A stretch of DNA of 5,817 nt from a bacterium (lineage in GTDB: Bacteria > Patescibacteriota > Minisyncoccia > Ryanbacterales > 2-02-FULL-48-12): contig SBBS01000033.1 in the NCBI GenBank assembly GCA_005239605.1, positions 1 through 5,817 of the forward strand, read 5' to 3'. A model generated the notes under the pieces. That model worked only from the letters and a program-made list of their open reading frames with translations. It ran no database searches and was not told the origin of the DNA. How positions within the stretch are numbered: position 1 is the first letter of the stretch; each line of letters opens with the position of its first letter. Below, piece by piece: positions 4,641-5,817 of this stretch. Made by a program: the position numbers and the translations under genes.

Positions 4641-5690
4641 ATGCGAACACGTTTATATACAGTTGAATCGGTAACAAGCGGACATCCCGATAAAATATGC
4701 GACCAAATTTCGGATGCCATTTTGGATGAATGTCTTCGGCAAGATTCGCGAAGCAGAGTTGCCGTGGAAACATTCGGCAGCCATGGATTGTTGGTGATTG
4801 GGGGTGAAATTACGACCAATGCCGTATTTGACGCCGAGTCAATTGCGCGCAAGGTATATCGGGATATCGGATATGCGGATGAACTAAACGTTATAACAAA
4901 CATTATGCGCCAATCGCCGGACATTGCGCTGGGAGTGGATACAGGGGGCGCGGGCGATCAAGGCATTATGTACGGGTATGCCACGGACGAGACGCCGGAA
5001 TTTTTGCCAAAAGGTGTTGTGTTGGCGCATGCGCTTACGCGCGGCCTTGAGAAGTTGAGAAAAGAAAAAACTGTGCCATGGCTCGGCCCCGATGGCAAAG
5101 CGCAAGTTACCATAGAAGACAACAGAGTGAAAACCATTTTGGTAAGCGCGCAGCATGATGCCGCAATATCGCATGAGGAAGTGAAAAAAACAATTACTGA
5201 AAAATTGATACAGCCGCTTGCGGGAGATTTGTCGGGCATAGAGATTTTTGTAAATCCTACCGGCGCTTTTACCATTGGCGGTTTTACGGCTGATACGGGT
5301 CTTACCGGGCGCAAGCTTATGGTAGATACCTACGGCGGCATATTGCCGCACGGCGGCGGATGCTTTTCGGGCAAAGATCCTACCAAAGTGGATCGATCGG
5401 CGGCATATATGGCGCGATTTGCCGCAAAAAATCTTGTGGCAAATCATTTTGCAAAACGAAGCTTGGTATCGGTTGCCTATGCTATTGGCAAAGCGGAACC
5501 ATTGATGGTGCACGCAATTGACGAAGAAGGCAGAGACATAGGGGAGATCGTTCGCAGAAATTTTGATTTTCGTCCCGCGGCCATTATAGAACGCCTGCGT
5601 CTTCGCGAGCCCCGGTATCAACGTACGGCGGCATACGGCCATTTCGGCAGAAGCGAATTTCCGTGGGAAGAAATTATAAAAATCAGATAA
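4641..5690 (+). CDS. metK: S-adenosylmethionine synthetase (methionine adenosyltransferase), compact form
   Basis: The enzyme makes S-adenosylmethionine from ATP and methionine, releasing phosphate and pyrophosphate, and needs Mg2+ and K+. Hallmarks run in order: SGHPDK (13-18), GGEIT (54-58), QSPDI (91-95), GAGDQG (103-108), NPTG (205-208), GLTGRK (220-225), DTYGG (229-233), GGGCFSGKD (238-246), KVDRSAAY (249-256) and AYGHFGR (331-337). All three domains are present and the ATP, methionine and metal residues look intact. At 349 residues it is shorter than E. coli MetK (384). The gaps are mainly in the loop before QSPDI and ahead of GAGDQG, and the C-terminus stops soon after FPWEE. The start is the first ATG of an open reading frame that aligns with E. 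coli MetK from residue 4. No Shine-Dalgarno or SAM riboswitch is visible. The nearest upstream feature is a terminator-type hairpin. Confidence 0.98.
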   Translation: MRTRLYTVESVTSGHPDKICDQISDAILDECLRQDSRSRVAVETFGSHGLLVIGGEITTNAVFDAESIARKVYRDIGYADELNVITNIMRQSPDIALGVDTGGAGDQGIMYGYATDETPEFLPKGVVLAHALTRGLEKLRKEKTVPWLGPDGKAQVTIEDNRVKTILVSAQHDAAISHEEVKKTITEKLIQPLAGDLSGIEIFVNPTGAFTIGGFTADTGLTGRKLMVDTYGGILPHGGGCFSGKDPTKVDRSAAYMARFAAKNLVANHFAKRSLVSVAYAIGKAEPLMVHAIDEEGRDIGEIVRRNFDFRPAAIIERLRLREPRYQRTAAYGHFGRSEFPWEEIIKIR

Positions 5691-5710
5691 AGCGCGGATT
5701 TTTCTTTTTT
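5678..5710 (+). terminator. Weak terminator candidate at the end of metK
   Basis: AAAAATC (5678-5684) pairs with GATTTTT (5697-5703) over a 12-nt loop, and a T-rich run continues to 5710. The stem overlaps the last metK codons and is almost all A-T, so it may be inefficient. Confidence 0.3.
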
Positions 5711-5718
5711 GTTTTGGC

Positions 5719-5767
5719 ATGAGACCTGTCCCTTAATAAATTTTCGGCTAAAAATTCCCGAAATCTG
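5719..5767 (-). repeat. Right arm of long-range inverted repeat (REP/IS-end-like)
   Basis: On the minus strand this copy matches 8-55. The core 5722-5744 is identical over 23 bp, 5719-5744 matches 25 of 26, and 5752-5767 matches 13 of 16 after a 7-nt spacer. Unlike the left copy it forms a 6-bp hairpin, TTTCGG (5742-5747) with CCGAAA (5758-5763), as REP-type sequences do. The arms are 5.7 kb apart and point at each other. Confidence 0.8.
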
Positions 5768-5817
5768 GCCGGGGCTTGGTGAAAATTTCTTGCGTGAGCC
5801 CTGCTGGCGCTTCAAAA
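5748..5817 (-). CDS. Possible 3' end of a minus-strand gene, cut by the window edge
   Basis: Reading inward on the minus strand from the right edge, one frame is open for 22 codons to a TAG (5750-5748) and ends EIFTKPRPDFGNF. The stop falls inside the repeat arm, directly before the conserved 23-bp core, which is how a gene with a shared downstream end sequence (such as a REP-associated or IS200-like transposase) would look. In the left arm the corresponding codons read SYF, then TGA, then NF, a possible decayed copy of the same tail. I do not recognise the product. Twenty-two codons could be open by chance. Confidence 0.3.
   Translation of the reverse strand, partial: FEAPAGLTQEIFTKPRPDFGNF

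Noticed and set aside
4884..5720. A long 278-codon open frame on the minus strand opposite metK.
   Set aside because: It overlaps an unmistakable metK in antisense, has no recognisable domain, and its composition is that of a shadow frame.
30..5744. The inverted repeats considered as ends of one 5.7-kb composite transposon carrying all genes.
   Set aside because: The cargo is core housekeeping genes (metK, rarA), no transposase lies inside, and no target duplication can be tested; two independent copies of a dispersed repeat are simpler.

Overview
The window looks like a piece of chromosome from a Candidate Phyla Radiation (Patescibacteria, probably Parcubacteria-type) bacterium. This is inferred from the gene set and style, not from a marker gene. 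All six genes are compact, Shine-Dalgarno sequences are weak or absent, and the proteins are forms I associate with that group: a SurA-N-like membrane-anchored protein without a PPIase domain, a YruB-type mini-glutaredoxin, a DUF378 membrane protein, and shortened RarA and MetK. The standard bacterial code fits: stops are TAA or TAG, and no gene has an in-frame TGA.

Layout. 1-114 holds one arm of a long-range inverted repeat and a possible promoter. 115-771 (+) encodes the SurA-N-like protein. 772-937 holds a hairpin, a short remnant of an ABC-transporter ATPase gene (about 811-909), and a good-looking promoter directly before the next start. 938-2590 (+) encodes a GlcD/YdiJ-type FAD-linked oxidoreductase. 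2589-2658 is a MITE-like element with 16-bp perfect inverted ends that touches the stop codon of that gene; a second hairpin follows. 2723-3862 (+) is rarA. 3871-4110 (-) is a glutaredoxin-like gene, convergent with rarA and 8 bp away. 4111-4275 is AT-rich, divergent regulatory DNA with a perfect DnaA-box 9-mer inside a small palindrome. 4276-4530 (+) is a DUF378 protein. 4591-4625 is a strong terminator-type hairpin. 4641-5690 (+) is metK. 5691-5817 contains the second arm of the long-range inverted repeat and the possible 3' end of a gene on the minus strand.

The genes do not form one obvious pathway. They are single housekeeping or stress functions (envelope protein handling, redox chemistry, stalled-fork handling, thiol redox, S-adenosylmethionine supply), each with its own apparent transcription signals. 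The unusual content is between the genes: two repeat copies in inverted orientation near the two window edges, a MITE-like insertion, a decayed ABC ATPase fragment, and promoter-like hexamers placed so close to start codons that leaderless transcripts are plausible. I do not see a defence system, CRISPR array, tRNA or rRNA.
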